Source of the DNA: Pectinatus brassicae
GTDB taxonomy: Bacteria > Bacillota > Negativicutes > Selenomonadales > Selenomonadaceae
Length of the DNA stretch: 64,000 bases
Reading direction: 5' to 3'
Assembly (NCBI RefSeq): GCF_014201835.1
Contig: NZ_JACHFH010000010.1
Span: forward strand, 21,535 to 85,534
Part shown: positions 9,795-18,484 of the stretch, in pieces
Layout: every line of letters begins with the position of its first letter
How positions within the stretch are numbered: the first letter of the stretch is position 1
Notes under the pieces: model-generated
Seen by the model: only the letters and a program-made list of their open reading frames with translations
Database searches by the model: none
What the model was told of the DNA's origin: nothing
Program-made: the position numbers and the translations under genes

Positions 9795-10715
9795 CTATTT
9801 AAACCTCCTGAATAAATAGTTTAGATAATAATTAAAAGCTTGGTTGTATTTTTTTTCTTTTAGAGATATTTTACATAATTTTTTATACTGTTGGTAATTT
9901 TTTTTCTTGAAAGGTCTTATCGTTAAATGTTCTGCACCTAATTCCTTAAACCAACTAAGCCATGTATCGGTTTTATACAATTTAAAGATATCAGGGTTTT
10001 TCCTATAAGCCATTAAAGCTATTGTCTGATCATCATCAGCAAATCCGCAATCGGTAAGGCTTATCATGCTTTCACGGCAAAGATTGTGATAGACAGGCCA
10101 TAAGAATTGTGGACCTATGATACCAGTGCCGGTTATTATGGAATCCATATCTTTAACAATATCAAAAATAGGTTTATCAATTCCCACATCTTCTATTACG
10201 AAAAGGTGCATCTTATCAACAAAATCATACTGCCAGAGAAAATCAAATTCTTTGGTATGAGGATAATCGTCAGTGCCGTTTTTGTTAAAACCAAAATCAA
10301 GCCAGGCGATAAATCCTTTGGCTAAATCACGTTTTATAGCATCATCTACAAAATAAGATTTTAGATAAGTAATATAATTATATTTGACATTCCAAGATTC
10401 AGGGTTATTAGGGGCTTTTCGGAAATAGCGGAAAATTTTTGATTGCATTGCTAAAGATATTTTTTCATAAATTTCTTTATCACAGTTGAGAAAATTATCA
10501 ATTACTATCACTGTTGTGCGATTTTCTAAACCATAAGATTTTCTTATATTAAAAATTTCTTCGGCAAAATCTTTTTCGGTATATATTATAAGATTGTTTT
10601 TAATTCTGGCCCAGAATTTAAAATAATCAATATATTTGTTGCTGCTTCGTTGGGAGTTTGACCAGTTATTACGGCCTATATCGAAAAATGCGGTAACAAT
10701 TGTTAGTTCGCTCAT
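9795..10715 (-). CDS. HtrL/YibB (WlaTC/HtrL) family protein
   Basis: The N-terminus LTIVTAFFDIGRNNW, the middle AWLDFGFNKNG and the segment DDDQTIALMA match the HtrL_YibB family as I remember it. In E. coli yibB lies beside the waa (LPS core) locus; in Campylobacter wlaTC lies in a surface-sugar locus. The family is generally thought to be glycosyltransferase-like but lacks a settled activity. Here it sits between a GT4 transferase and the O-antigen ligase-like gene, which supports a role in core or O-antigen assembly. Start ATG with AAAGGACG upstream. Confidence 0.75.
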   Translation of the reverse strand: MSELTIVTAFFDIGRNNWSNSQRSSNKYIDYFKFWARIKNNLIIYTEKDFAEEIFNIRKSYGLENRTTVIVIDNFLNCDKEIYEKISLAMQSKIFRYFRKAPNNPESWNVKYNYITYLKSYFVDDAIKRDLAKGFIAWLDFGFNKNGTDDYPHTKEFDFLWQYDFVDKMHLFVIEDVGIDKPIFDIVKDMDSIITGTGIIGPQFLWPVYHNLCRESMISLTDCGFADDDQTIALMAYRKNPDIFKLYKTDTWLSWFKELGAEHLTIRPFKKKNYQQYKKLCKISLKEKKYNQAFNYYLNYLFRRFK

Positions 10716-10740
10716 GATAGCACGTCCTTTTTATATACGT

Positions 10741-11784
10741 TTAGATAAGATTTTGAATTAAGACTAAATAACTCTGTAACATTTGTGACTCGGCAAATTT
10801 TTGGCAAACAGTATTATAGCCATTATTGATCAAGAAATCTACGTCAATTTTTTTATGTTTTATTTGTAATAGGCAGTGGGCTAAGCTTTTATAATCTTCC
10901 GGTGGGAATAGTAAACCATTGTAATTATCGGTTATTAATTCTCTAGCGACGGAGATATCGGTAAAAAGAACAGGGCATTTAGAGGCCATAGCCTCACATG
11001 CTACTAAGCCTTGTCCTTCATAATGGGTAGAGAGAACAAATGTATCTATTTGAGGAATAAGGTCAGTAAATTTGCCTGTTGTGAAAAATACATTATTGTT
11101 TAAATCATGTTTGTTTACATAGTTTTCACATTTACTTTTAGTTTTTCCAGTGCCCATCAATATTAAATTTACTGTTTCATTATGGTTCTTTATTAAATAT
11201 TCTACAGCCTTGATTAATGTAAGATGGTCTTTTTGTTTAGCAAATCTAGCCACCATCCCGATTGTGAAAATGTCATGCGTTTTTTTGGGAACTTCAGAAA
11301 ATTTTTTTATCTCGATACCATTATATATAACGCTGACTTTATTTTTATTAATATATTGTTTTTTTAGATGCTCAGCTACAGTTTGGGAAACGCATATATA
11401 TTTGGTAGTATACTTATCTAAGTATTTTGTCAGATAACGGCGTAAAATAGTATATTTTTCTGTATTATGCTCAATATGAATTAATTTTACATCCATTTTA
11501 CTATGAGCTAAAGCAAATTTAGTCCAAATGTGAGTACTGTAGCCATGAACCATAATTAAATCAGGCTGAAAAGCTCGGATTAGTTTACTTAATGATAAAA
11601 TATAATCTAATATAAATTTATCTTTAATTACAGTAATGTTTTCTAAAGAAGTATTATTGTATTTACGAAAAATATTTATTACATTGTACCCATTGTTTTT
11701 AAGAAAATTACTAATAGTCATGGAAACATTTAATGCTCCTGAAGGATTACCGGATACGATATTGAAAATTTTTTTAGCGGTCAT
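10741..11784 (-). CDS. Glycosyltransferase family 4
   Basis: This is a GT-B fold, retaining transferase using a nucleotide-sugar donor. The 347-residue protein has the N-terminal acceptor domain with SGNPSGALNVSMTIS, the linker VIYNGIEIKKF, then a Glycos_transf_1 domain: IGMVARFAKQKDHLTLIKA, LILMGTGKTKSK and the E-x7-E-like region THYEGQGLVACEAMASKCPV. The starting ATG follows GGGGCAG. It is one of three GT4 genes in this operon. Donor and acceptor cannot be assigned. Confidence 0.85.
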   Translation of the reverse strand: MTAKKIFNIVSGNPSGALNVSMTISNFLKNNGYNVINIFRKYNNTSLENITVIKDKFILDYILSLSKLIRAFQPDLIMVHGYSTHIWTKFALAHSKMDVKLIHIEHNTEKYTILRRYLTKYLDKYTTKYICVSQTVAEHLKKQYINKNKVSVIYNGIEIKKFSEVPKKTHDIFTIGMVARFAKQKDHLTLIKAVEYLIKNHNETVNLILMGTGKTKSKCENYVNKHDLNNNVFFTTGKFTDLIPQIDTFVLSTHYEGQGLVACEAMASKCPVLFTDISVARELITDNYNGLLFPPEDYKSLAHCLLQIKHKKIDVDFLINNGYNTVCQKFAESQMLQSYLVLIQNLI

Positions 11785-11813
11785 TATTATACTGCCCCCA
11801 ATATATGGATTTG

Positions 11814-12800
11814 TTATAAAAGATGGTTTTCCAGCAGAATCGTTTTTATTCGTTCAAATTTTATTTCGTCCATACAGGTTTGTCCGGCAGGTTTAGGACA
11901 TTTATCCCAATTAAGGCAAGGAACACAAGGTAATTTACTTTGTACTACAATGGCATTTTTGGGAGCCCAGCGCAATGGGTCACTAGGACCGTAAAGTGCG
12001 ATAATTGGCAGCTTTTTAACTGTACCTAAAATATGGAGCGGACCAGTACACATAGATAAAGCCCAAGAAGCGTATTTTGCTAATTCTGGTAAATCACGTA
12101 AAGTAAGTTTACCAGAGAGATCTATTTTATTGCCAGTTATGCTTTTTATGTAGTTGCTGTCATTGCCAGAACCAATGTATATAGGAATAATACCGTTGTC
12201 ATTCAAATAGCAGTTAAGCTTGCCTAATTCTTTGAGATTCCAATTTTTAATGTCAGCTGCTGTTCTTGGGACTATGAGAACTATTTGTTTAGTGGTATCA
12301 TGGATAGTTTTTATCCAGTCAGCTATTTCTAATTGACGCTCATGTGTACAGTTACCAATTCGGGGAGTTAAGTTATTTTTGTCAAAATTAATATTTAATA
12401 GAGTTTTTGCATATAAAGAAAAATCCTCTACAGCTTTTGCAGTCATTTCTTTTCTTGGGAAAAAATGGTGCCGGTTTATGGAAACACAATAACCCTTGTT
12501 AAGTAAGCGGCAACCAGCTTGCCAAGCGAATATTGTTGAACTTAATCGGCCATCAACAATTATGGCATCAGTATAACCTTTTTGTTTTATTTGGGCGATG
12601 ATATTTTTTTTTGCTTGCTTATGTTTATAAGAAAAAACATCATCGATATATATATGGTTTTGTAAAATATCAGTTGCTTTATCGGCTGCTAAAAAACCAA
12701 TCATGACATTTTTAATATTTTCTTTTATAAGTTGTGCAAGTGGTGTTGTTAAAATAACATCACCAATGCCCAGACGGTTTATAATTAATATTTTTTGCAT
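11814..12800 (-). CDS. Glycosyltransferase family 9 (heptosyltransferase-like)
   Basis: GT9 enzymes transfer ADP-heptose to the LPS inner core. The 328-residue protein opens with KILIINRLGIGDVILTTPLA, the GT9 nucleotide-binding start, and has ALSMCTGPLHILGTVKKLP and LYGPSDPLRWAPKN in the C-terminal domain. Its Cys-rich tail (CVPCLNWDKCPKPAGQTCM) is like those of WaaF/WaaQ relatives. It shares one base with the preceding gene through a TAATG junction. It is a second GT9 gene besides 16977-18008, so perhaps heptosyltransferase II or III; this is inference from number and order only. Confidence 0.85.
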   Translation of the reverse strand: MQKILIINRLGIGDVILTTPLAQLIKENIKNVMIGFLAADKATDILQNHIYIDDVFSYKHKQAKKNIIAQIKQKGYTDAIIVDGRLSSTIFAWQAGCRLLNKGYCVSINRHHFFPRKEMTAKAVEDFSLYAKTLLNINFDKNNLTPRIGNCTHERQLEIADWIKTIHDTTKQIVLIVPRTAADIKNWNLKELGKLNCYLNDNGIIPIYIGSGNDSNYIKSITGNKIDLSGKLTLRDLPELAKYASWALSMCTGPLHILGTVKKLPIIALYGPSDPLRWAPKNAIVVQSKLPCVPCLNWDKCPKPAGQTCMDEIKFERIKTILLENHLL

Positions 12801-13930
12801 TATATTTCCTTATCAGTGCGCATGTTTTTTATCATTTTTGTGAATATATTTAGGTAGATCTCAGTCATTTTATCAATATTCAATTCTTTCTTTATGTATT
12901 GAGCAATAAATTCACTGTCACTAGAAGGTAAACTAAAAGCGTTATTAATTTCATCAGACAGACTGTACATGGTAGCAGGTTTGTCATGACCATCAAAATT
13001 GACATCGCAGGCATAACCTATATTTTGTTTTGTTATTAACCCAATAAAAGATTGAATATTGCGTATAGCGATAACGGGTTTTTGGCAGGCCAAACACTCA
13101 ATGGCTACACGCCCCTCACCAATTAATATATCAGAGGCATTATACCATGTACTAATATCCGTAACAAAATTTTTGACACTTAGCCATTGTCCATATTGGG
13201 CGTTAAATTCATTAACTTTATTTTCTATTTGGCTGCGGAGAGGACCTTCGCCAATCAGTACAGTATTATAGAATTGTCCTTTTTTTGCCAAATAATGCAT
13301 CGTGTCAATTATAAGTAATGATACGGCACCTTTTACATTACTCATGCGGCTGACATGAAGAATTAATTTTTTTTGCAGTGGTAGTCCAAGCTGTTGTCTT
13401 GCAGATGATTGTTCGTGGGGATAAAAAGAAGAAAAATCAATGCCATTATTAATTACTTCAATATGTTCTTGTTTAAAATGATATTCTTTTTCTAAAATCA
13501 ATGCTAGATTTTTACTGACAGCTATCATTTGCGGAAAGATGCGTGGATATAATTTTTTCAATTTGGCTCTGTGCCATGGGTCATGCATAGTAATTGTATA
13601 TTGTATATTACTGTTTTTAGATAGCAAATAGGCCCAAATGCCAGCAGTTCTTTGCTGACAGGCAATAATATCTATTTTTTGTGTGTTTAATAAATTTTTT
13701 AAATATATGAAACTGCGATACCAGCTAAAGAAATTTATGCCGCGTGACTGGATTGTAACAATACGTATATTAGGATGATGTTTTGATAATGCTTGTAGTT
13801 TTTTTGTGTCACTATTGGTGTTGACAGCCAAGATTATATTATGTTTTGCTAAACCCTTTATCAAAGCCTCAACATGTGTTTCGGCACCACCTGTTCGCCA
13901 TGGTTGTGTGAACAATATTAAAATATTCAT
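12800..13930 (-). CDS. Glycosyltransferase family 4
   Basis: The 376-residue protein begins MNILILFTQPWRTGGAETHVEALIKGL, the GGAE loop typical of GT4 enzymes, with a linker IEVINNGIDFSSFYPHEQ and a donor domain ILHVSRMSNVKGAVSLLII ... LIGEGPLRSQIE ... EGRVAIECLACQKPVIA. The last segment carries the conserved Glu. It probably adds a sugar to core or O-antigen on the cytoplasmic side. Its stop overlaps the start of the GT9 gene by one base, so the two are translationally coupled. Confidence 0.85.
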   Translation of the reverse strand: MNILILFTQPWRTGGAETHVEALIKGLAKHNIILAVNTNSDTKKLQALSKHHPNIRIVTIQSRGINFFSWYRSFIYLKNLLNTQKIDIIACQQRTAGIWAYLLSKNSNIQYTITMHDPWHRAKLKKLYPRIFPQMIAVSKNLALILEKEYHFKQEHIEVINNGIDFSSFYPHEQSSARQQLGLPLQKKLILHVSRMSNVKGAVSLLIIDTMHYLAKKGQFYNTVLIGEGPLRSQIENKVNEFNAQYGQWLSVKNFVTDISTWYNASDILIGEGRVAIECLACQKPVIAIRNIQSFIGLITKQNIGYACDVNFDGHDKPATMYSLSDEINNAFSLPSSDSEFIAQYIKKELNIDKMTEIYLNIFTKMIKNMRTDKEI

Positions 13931-13955
13931 TTTTTCCTGCCATAAATTTATTTAA

Positions 13956-15044
13956 TTAAAAAGAGCTATATATATCAATAATCGAAGTAAGCATTTTTTC
14001 AGTGGAGAAACGATATTTAACATCATTTCTGGCACTTATCCCCATTTTTTCCCTTAATAACTTATCTTTAGACAGATCATTAAGTTTTCGAGAAAGAGAG
14101 GCAGTATCTCCATAAGAAACTAAAAAACCTGTAGTATTAGTATTAATAATTTCGTTAATACCACCAACATCATAAGCAATGGCGGGCAGCTGTGCTGCCA
14201 TTCCTTCAGCTAATACTAATCCAAACGTTTCAAAGTAAGATGGTAAAACTACAGCATCAGCAGCAGATAAATAATTTTCTACATCTGGTTTATGCCCTAG
14301 AAAATGAACTCTATTAGACAGACCATTTTTAAATATTTGCCAGCGAAGCTGCCATTTACCTTTTCCCGTACCTATTATTAATAAATGCCAATCTTTGGCA
14401 CTAGCATAGTTGGCAAAGATATCGATCAGATGCTGATGTCCTTTGTTATGAAGATTTTTTATACGCGAAATAATAATTGGACAAAAGACGTTTTGGGGAA
14501 TAGCATATTTATTTCTGATAGTGGATCTATTATTGTTGGAAATAAATTTTTTTGTGTCAATGCCATTATAGATAGTAGTAATTTTATCAGAGCTAACACC
14601 GTTTTTTATAGCTGCCTGACGGACAAAATTACTTACAGCAATTATTTTATCACATTTTAATAGTAATTTTTCCTTAATGTTACCAAAAATTCCATGTGCA
14701 GTATAAACTACGGGTAAAGATGGATAATATTTGATTTTGCATTTCATTGCACTGATACCGGCAGCAGCAGAATGCGCATGAATCAGATTTATATGATATT
14801 TTTTTATTATAAATTTCAGGCAAAAAGCAGCAAAATCTGTACTAAGGCGTAGAGGCAGAAATACTTGTTTAATTCCCTTTGTAGATAATGACTGGGCAAG
14901 TTTTCCTCCACCAGAAACAACAATGACATTATAGCCTTTTTGGACTAATAAAGGTGCAAGCATTGCTACATGGCTTTCTGCACCACCAATATTCATGCGG
15001 GGAACAAGAAGCATTATATTTTTTATCGAATTATTATTTATCAT
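13956..15044 (-). CDS. Glycosyltransferase family 4
   Basis: A third GT4 enzyme, with IMLLVPRMNIGGAESHVAML at the N-terminus, ITTIYNGIDTKKF as linker, and PIIISRIKNLHNKGHQHLIDIF, LLIIGTGKGKWQL and PSYFETFGLVLAEGMAAQLPAIA in the donor domain. I chose the ATG at 15044. The longer frame starts with TTG at 15059 inside the end of the Stealth gene; neither has a strong ribosome binding site, so coupling to the preceding gene is likely. The full-length C-terminal motif suggests an intact enzyme; specificity is unknown. Confidence 0.85.
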   Translation of the reverse strand: MINNNSIKNIMLLVPRMNIGGAESHVAMLAPLLVQKGYNVIVVSGGGKLAQSLSTKGIKQVFLPLRLSTDFAAFCLKFIIKKYHINLIHAHSAAAGISAMKCKIKYYPSLPVVYTAHGIFGNIKEKLLLKCDKIIAVSNFVRQAAIKNGVSSDKITTIYNGIDTKKFISNNNRSTIRNKYAIPQNVFCPIIISRIKNLHNKGHQHLIDIFANYASAKDWHLLIIGTGKGKWQLRWQIFKNGLSNRVHFLGHKPDVENYLSAADAVVLPSYFETFGLVLAEGMAAQLPAIAYDVGGINEIINTNTTGFLVSYGDTASLSRKLNDLSKDKLLREKMGISARNDVKYRFSTEKMLTSIIDIYSSF

Positions 15045-15048
15045 AAAT

Positions 15049-16062
15049 TTATTTCTCAAAACTTGATTTTTCTGGTAAAATTTTGTTAAAAGAAGTAATT
15101 ATGCGTTCTTTTATGCCATTAAAATCAATGTTATCATTATCGTTTATACAAATCATGGGGACTTTTTGATTAATAATAGTTTGGTAGAGTTCGGTATTAT
15201 CAGGTATATTTCCATATACTTCAAAAACACGTCCCTTGGAGTGTCGGGCAATAGGCTCAAAGTTTCCATTAACAAGTTGCCAACAGCGTATTAGCCATTG
15301 ATTAACGTCATTGCGGTTACGGAATTTATGAGTGCTGGATTCATTGAGCATATCAAATTCTTTATTCCAAATGTCTTTATAGGTACTTTTTAAGTAAGAA
15401 TAGGGAAGATGATTATTAGAAAATCCACGAAAATGATGCTCACCAGAAAGGATAAGATTGCGAAGTGCATCCCAGCCATAATGTGGAGACATCCATTTCC
15501 AAAAATATTTATGCACCTGTGTTTTTTTGTCAAAGTGTGTATTTAGCACGGCAACATTATTAAATTTTGTAAACGGTAATGTGTCCACTTTTATTGGGGG
15601 ACTAATAGCTGTAGCAATACAAAAATCTGTAGGCAGACCGTTTTTAAAGAAAAATGTCCTATCAAGTGGTTTGATAATAAACATATCATCATTAAACGCA
15701 ACAAAATGTTCAGCAAGGCCCTTGATGCGATGTAAATTAAGTTCTAGGGGTCTTGAACTGAATGTTGGGAGATATTCAGTTGGGAGATAATCTGTATGTT
15801 TAACAATATTTAATTTAGGATTTTTGGTATTGAGCCATTTAGGTAGATGTCCCCAAGTTACAAAGTGAATTTTATTGACCCACGGAGTAAATTTTTCAAC
15901 ACTGCGAAACCAATATTGTAGATTATCCCAATCGCGATAACGACTAACGCGTTTATCGCCATCTATACTAGTATCATATTGGGATTTTTCGTTTTGCCAA
16001 TTAGGATCATTGCCATCAACCCAATATATAACAAAGTCAATAGGATGGTTATCAATAGGCAT
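15049..16062 (-). CDS. Stealth-family sugar-phosphate transferase
   Basis: Stealth proteins transfer sugar-1-phosphate from a nucleotide sugar to make phosphodiester-linked glycans (examples: SacB of N. meningitidis, human GlcNAc-1-phosphotransferase). All conserved regions are visible: CR1 IDFVIYWVDGNDPNW (8-22), CR2 with RYRDWDNLQYWFRSVEKFTPW, YLPTFSSRPLELNLHRI and the acidic NDDMF (124-128), then CR3 and a C-terminal CR4. The start is ATG at 16062 with AAGGAAG upstream; the frame is open further but would overlap lpxL by 76 bases. A Stealth gene inside an LPS operon suggests a phosphodiester link in core or O-antigen. Confidence 0.88.
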   Translation of the reverse strand: MPIDNHPIDFVIYWVDGNDPNWQNEKSQYDTSIDGDKRVSRYRDWDNLQYWFRSVEKFTPWVNKIHFVTWGHLPKWLNTKNPKLNIVKHTDYLPTEYLPTFSSRPLELNLHRIKGLAEHFVAFNDDMFIIKPLDRTFFFKNGLPTDFCIATAISPPIKVDTLPFTKFNNVAVLNTHFDKKTQVHKYFWKWMSPHYGWDALRNLILSGEHHFRGFSNNHLPYSYLKSTYKDIWNKEFDMLNESSTHKFRNRNDVNQWLIRCWQLVNGNFEPIARHSKGRVFEVYGNIPDNTELYQTIINQKVPMICINDNDNIDFNGIKERIITSFNKILPEKSSFEK

Positions 16063-16067
16063 ATTTG

Positions 16068-16943
16068 TTACTTCCTTTTGAGATGATTTTTTGTTGTTTG
16101 GTTTTGATTGATTGATTTCCAACGATTGTGCAGCCAAAACCATTCATTTGGATATTTTTTTATATGTTCTTCAATTTTTTGTGTCAACAACATGGTGGCT
16201 TTTCTGATATCTTCATGCTTATCAGCTGTTTTTTCCACAAAAACAGCTTTATCAATAATAATATTATGAGTGCGCCCAGGACCTTTAGCAATAAAGATAG
16301 GAATTATAGGAGCTTCAGTGCGGCGGGCAATTGTAGCAGCACCATGGGCACAGGAGGCATCACGACCTAAAAATGGCATAACAATACCATCCTCGGCAGC
16401 ATCCTGGTCCATTATAAGACCAATAAGATAGCCCTTAGCAATCATCTTAAACATGCCGCGAACATCGTATTTATACATTATATACATGCCAACCATAGCA
16501 CGGTATTCATTCATAAAGCGGTCAGCACCACGATTGGACTGTTTTTGTGAAACTCCTACTAGTTTATAGCCGTTTTGCGCTAAAGCTCCACCCAATAGTT
16601 CCCAATTATCGCTATGCGCAGCAGCGATGATACCACCGCGTCCTAATTTTAAGGCGGCATCAAGATTTTCCTGTCCCAATAAATTGATATAATCATTCAT
16701 ATTATCGCGCATAATTGGAAAGCGTAATACTTCAATGATCATGGGACCAAAGCGCGTCCAGCTGTTTTTTACGATTTTTTTTGCTTCTTGCTTGGATATA
16801 TTTAAACCGTGTATGGCATTGTTTAATGCCATATTTTTTCTTTTTTGCGGGACAAAAACCCAGGTTAATTGTCCAATGATATCACCAATTAAATAAGCAA
16901 TTTTTTCTGGCAGCAGGCAAAATATTTTACTTATTATTTTCAA
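16068..16943 (-). CDS. Lysophospholipid acyltransferase family protein (LpxL/HtrB-like)
   Basis: LpxL/LpxM-type enzymes add secondary acyl chains to Kdo-lipid A at the inner membrane. The 291-residue protein has an N-terminal hydrophobic stretch (about 10-30) and the catalytic H-x4-E motif H110-S-D-N-W-E115, followed by IGLIMDQDAAEDGIVMPFLG and ARRTEAPIIPIFIA, all typical of the family. It lies between heptosyltransferase and Stealth genes, consistent with late lipid A acylation. Which chain it adds is unknown, and no second paralogue is in the window. Confidence 0.88.
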   Translation of the reverse strand: MKIISKIFCLLPEKIAYLIGDIIGQLTWVFVPQKRKNMALNNAIHGLNISKQEAKKIVKNSWTRFGPMIIEVLRFPIMRDNMNDYINLLGQENLDAALKLGRGGIIAAAHSDNWELLGGALAQNGYKLVGVSQKQSNRGADRFMNEYRAMVGMYIMYKYDVRGMFKMIAKGYLIGLIMDQDAAEDGIVMPFLGRDASCAHGAATIARRTEAPIIPIFIAKGPGRTHNIIIDKAVFVEKTADKHEDIRKATMLLTQKIEEHIKKYPNEWFWLHNRWKSINQNQTTKNHLKRK

Positions 16944-16976
16944 GATATAATAAAGGGTGATAATAACACCTTCTAA

Positions 16977-18008
16977 CTATTTAGATAAATTTATTATTGT
17001 TTGTAATTTTTGTATAACCATATCAGGCTTAATGATGCTTAGGCAGTCACGATTGAATTTACATTTCCTTTTCCAGCAATGTTTGCATTCATAAGGAACT
17101 TCTAAAACATTTTGAGTTTGCTGATAAAGGCCATTGCGATTAGCGTCAGTTGGCCCCATAATCATTATAGCAGGAGTTTTTAAAGCAGCAGCTATATGCA
17201 AATTGCCAGTATCACCGCCGATTACAGCAACGGAATTTTTTATTATATAGGCTAATTCCTTTAAGGAGGTAGAATTTACAAGATTAACAGCTTTAGTTTG
17301 CGCTGTATCTTGAATTAGTTTAGCTAAATTTTTATCGATACTGCCGGCGCCAGTTAAAATAGGCACAATATCATTAGTATTGCACCAGTCCACAATTTGG
17401 GAAAAATATTTGGTTGGCCAGCGTTTATTGGACCAATTGGCACCAATGACTAAAGTCAAATACTTATTTGTTGGTAAAATATTGTTGGCAAATAGAATTT
17501 GCTGGGCATTATGCGTGTCAGTATTTGTTATGCCCAAAGGAAAATCAATATTTTGTGGCGCACAGCCTAAATAGCGAACAGTATCAAGATAGCGCTCGAC
17601 AATATGGCCATTATAATTAGGTCCCTTGACGGCTTTACTGATAAAGCCGCTGCCCTCACGCATATTTACATAGCCAATTTTTTTATCAGCATGGCTTAAA
17701 AACGCGATTACAGCAGACTTTAACAAGCCCTGCAAATCTATGCAAATGTCGTAATGACGTTTGTTTAATTGTGCGGAAAAAGGCTTGATATATTTTAAAA
17801 ATGATGATAAAGAATTGAGTTTTTTGCGCTCAAAAACAATAATATCATCAATAGCCGGGCTGTTTCTTACAATATCAAGAGCGACTGGTGAGACAACCCA
17901 GGTAATATGGCTGTTAGGCCAGGTTTCTTTTATGGCGGCAGCTGTTGGTAAGGCATGAATGACATCACCAATAGCGCTTAGTTTTATAATTAGAATATTT
18001 TTTGTCAT
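16977..18008 (-). CDS. Lipopolysaccharide heptosyltransferase (GT9, WaaC/WaaF type)
   Basis: The 343-residue protein starts NILIIKLSAIGDVIHALPTA, nearly the WaaC consensus, and has YDICIDLQGLLKSAVIA, the donor-domain segment LVIGANWSNKRWPTKYF, and AVIGGDTGNLHIAAALKTP. The last segment is the ADP-heptose binding loop. The gene directly follows the two ADP-heptose activation genes, so heptosyltransferase I, adding the first heptose to Kdo, is most likely. WaaF cannot be excluded on sequence alone. Confidence 0.88.
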   Translation of the reverse strand: MTKNILIIKLSAIGDVIHALPTAAAIKETWPNSHITWVVSPVALDIVRNSPAIDDIIVFERKKLNSLSSFLKYIKPFSAQLNKRHYDICIDLQGLLKSAVIAFLSHADKKIGYVNMREGSGFISKAVKGPNYNGHIVERYLDTVRYLGCAPQNIDFPLGITNTDTHNAQQILFANNILPTNKYLTLVIGANWSNKRWPTKYFSQIVDWCNTNDIVPILTGAGSIDKNLAKLIQDTAQTKAVNLVNSTSLKELAYIIKNSVAVIGGDTGNLHIAAALKTPAIMIMGPTDANRNGLYQQTQNVLEVPYECKHCWKRKCKFNRDCLSIIKPDMVIQKLQTIINLSK

Positions 18009-18012
18009 GGTA

Positions 18013-18480
18013 TTATTTTATGTTTTTAATTTTATTTATAATATTAGTAGTGGAGCAGCCGGCTACTACATCAATGAATTTAGCCTCACCATTACAGCTA
18101 AGAAGGGCTGCTGCTTCAGGCAGTGTTTCTAATGTATAGTCACCGCCTTTTACATAAACAGCCGGTCTGACTTTTTGTACAAGCTTTTCAGCGGTAGTTT
18201 CATCAAATAGTACGACATAATCAACACATTTTAAGGCATCAATTACGATGGCACGTTCATTTTCAGTAATAATTGGACGGTTTTTGTCTTTCCAGCGCTT
18301 TACCGAGTCATCGGTATTAAGACCGACAATTAGACAATCACCATAGGTAGCAGCTTGCTGCAGATATGTTACATGACCGGCATGAAGAATATCAAAACAA
18401 CCATTGGTTAGGACAATTTTTTTGCCGGAATTATGTAAAATAGTACAAAATTGTTCAATATCAGTATTTTTTATAATCAT
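18013..18480 (-). CDS. rfaE2: D-glycero-beta-D-manno-heptose 1-phosphate adenylyltransferase
   Basis: This enzyme activates heptose-1-phosphate with ATP to form ADP-heptose. The 155-residue protein is a single cytidylyltransferase-like domain: VLTNGCFDILHAGHVTYLQQA with HAGH at 33-36, GLNTDDSVKRWKDKNRPI and YVKGGDYTLETLPEA. It corresponds to the C-terminal half of E. coli HldE. Here it is a separate gene, 4 bases after the kinase gene. Confidence 0.93.
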   Translation of the reverse strand: MIIKNTDIEQFCTILHNSGKKIVLTNGCFDILHAGHVTYLQQAATYGDCLIVGLNTDDSVKRWKDKNRPIITENERAIVIDALKCVDYVVLFDETTAEKLVQKVRPAVYVKGGDYTLETLPEAAALLSCNGEAKFIDVVAGCSTTNIINKIKNIK

Positions 18481-18484
18481 AATA

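Noticed and set aside
16063..16143. N-terminal extension of the Stealth gene starting at 16143
   Set aside because: It overlaps lpxL by 76 bases and adds a non-homologous Lys/Gln-rich stretch; the ATG at 16062 has a good AAGGAAG and sits just before the CR1 motif.
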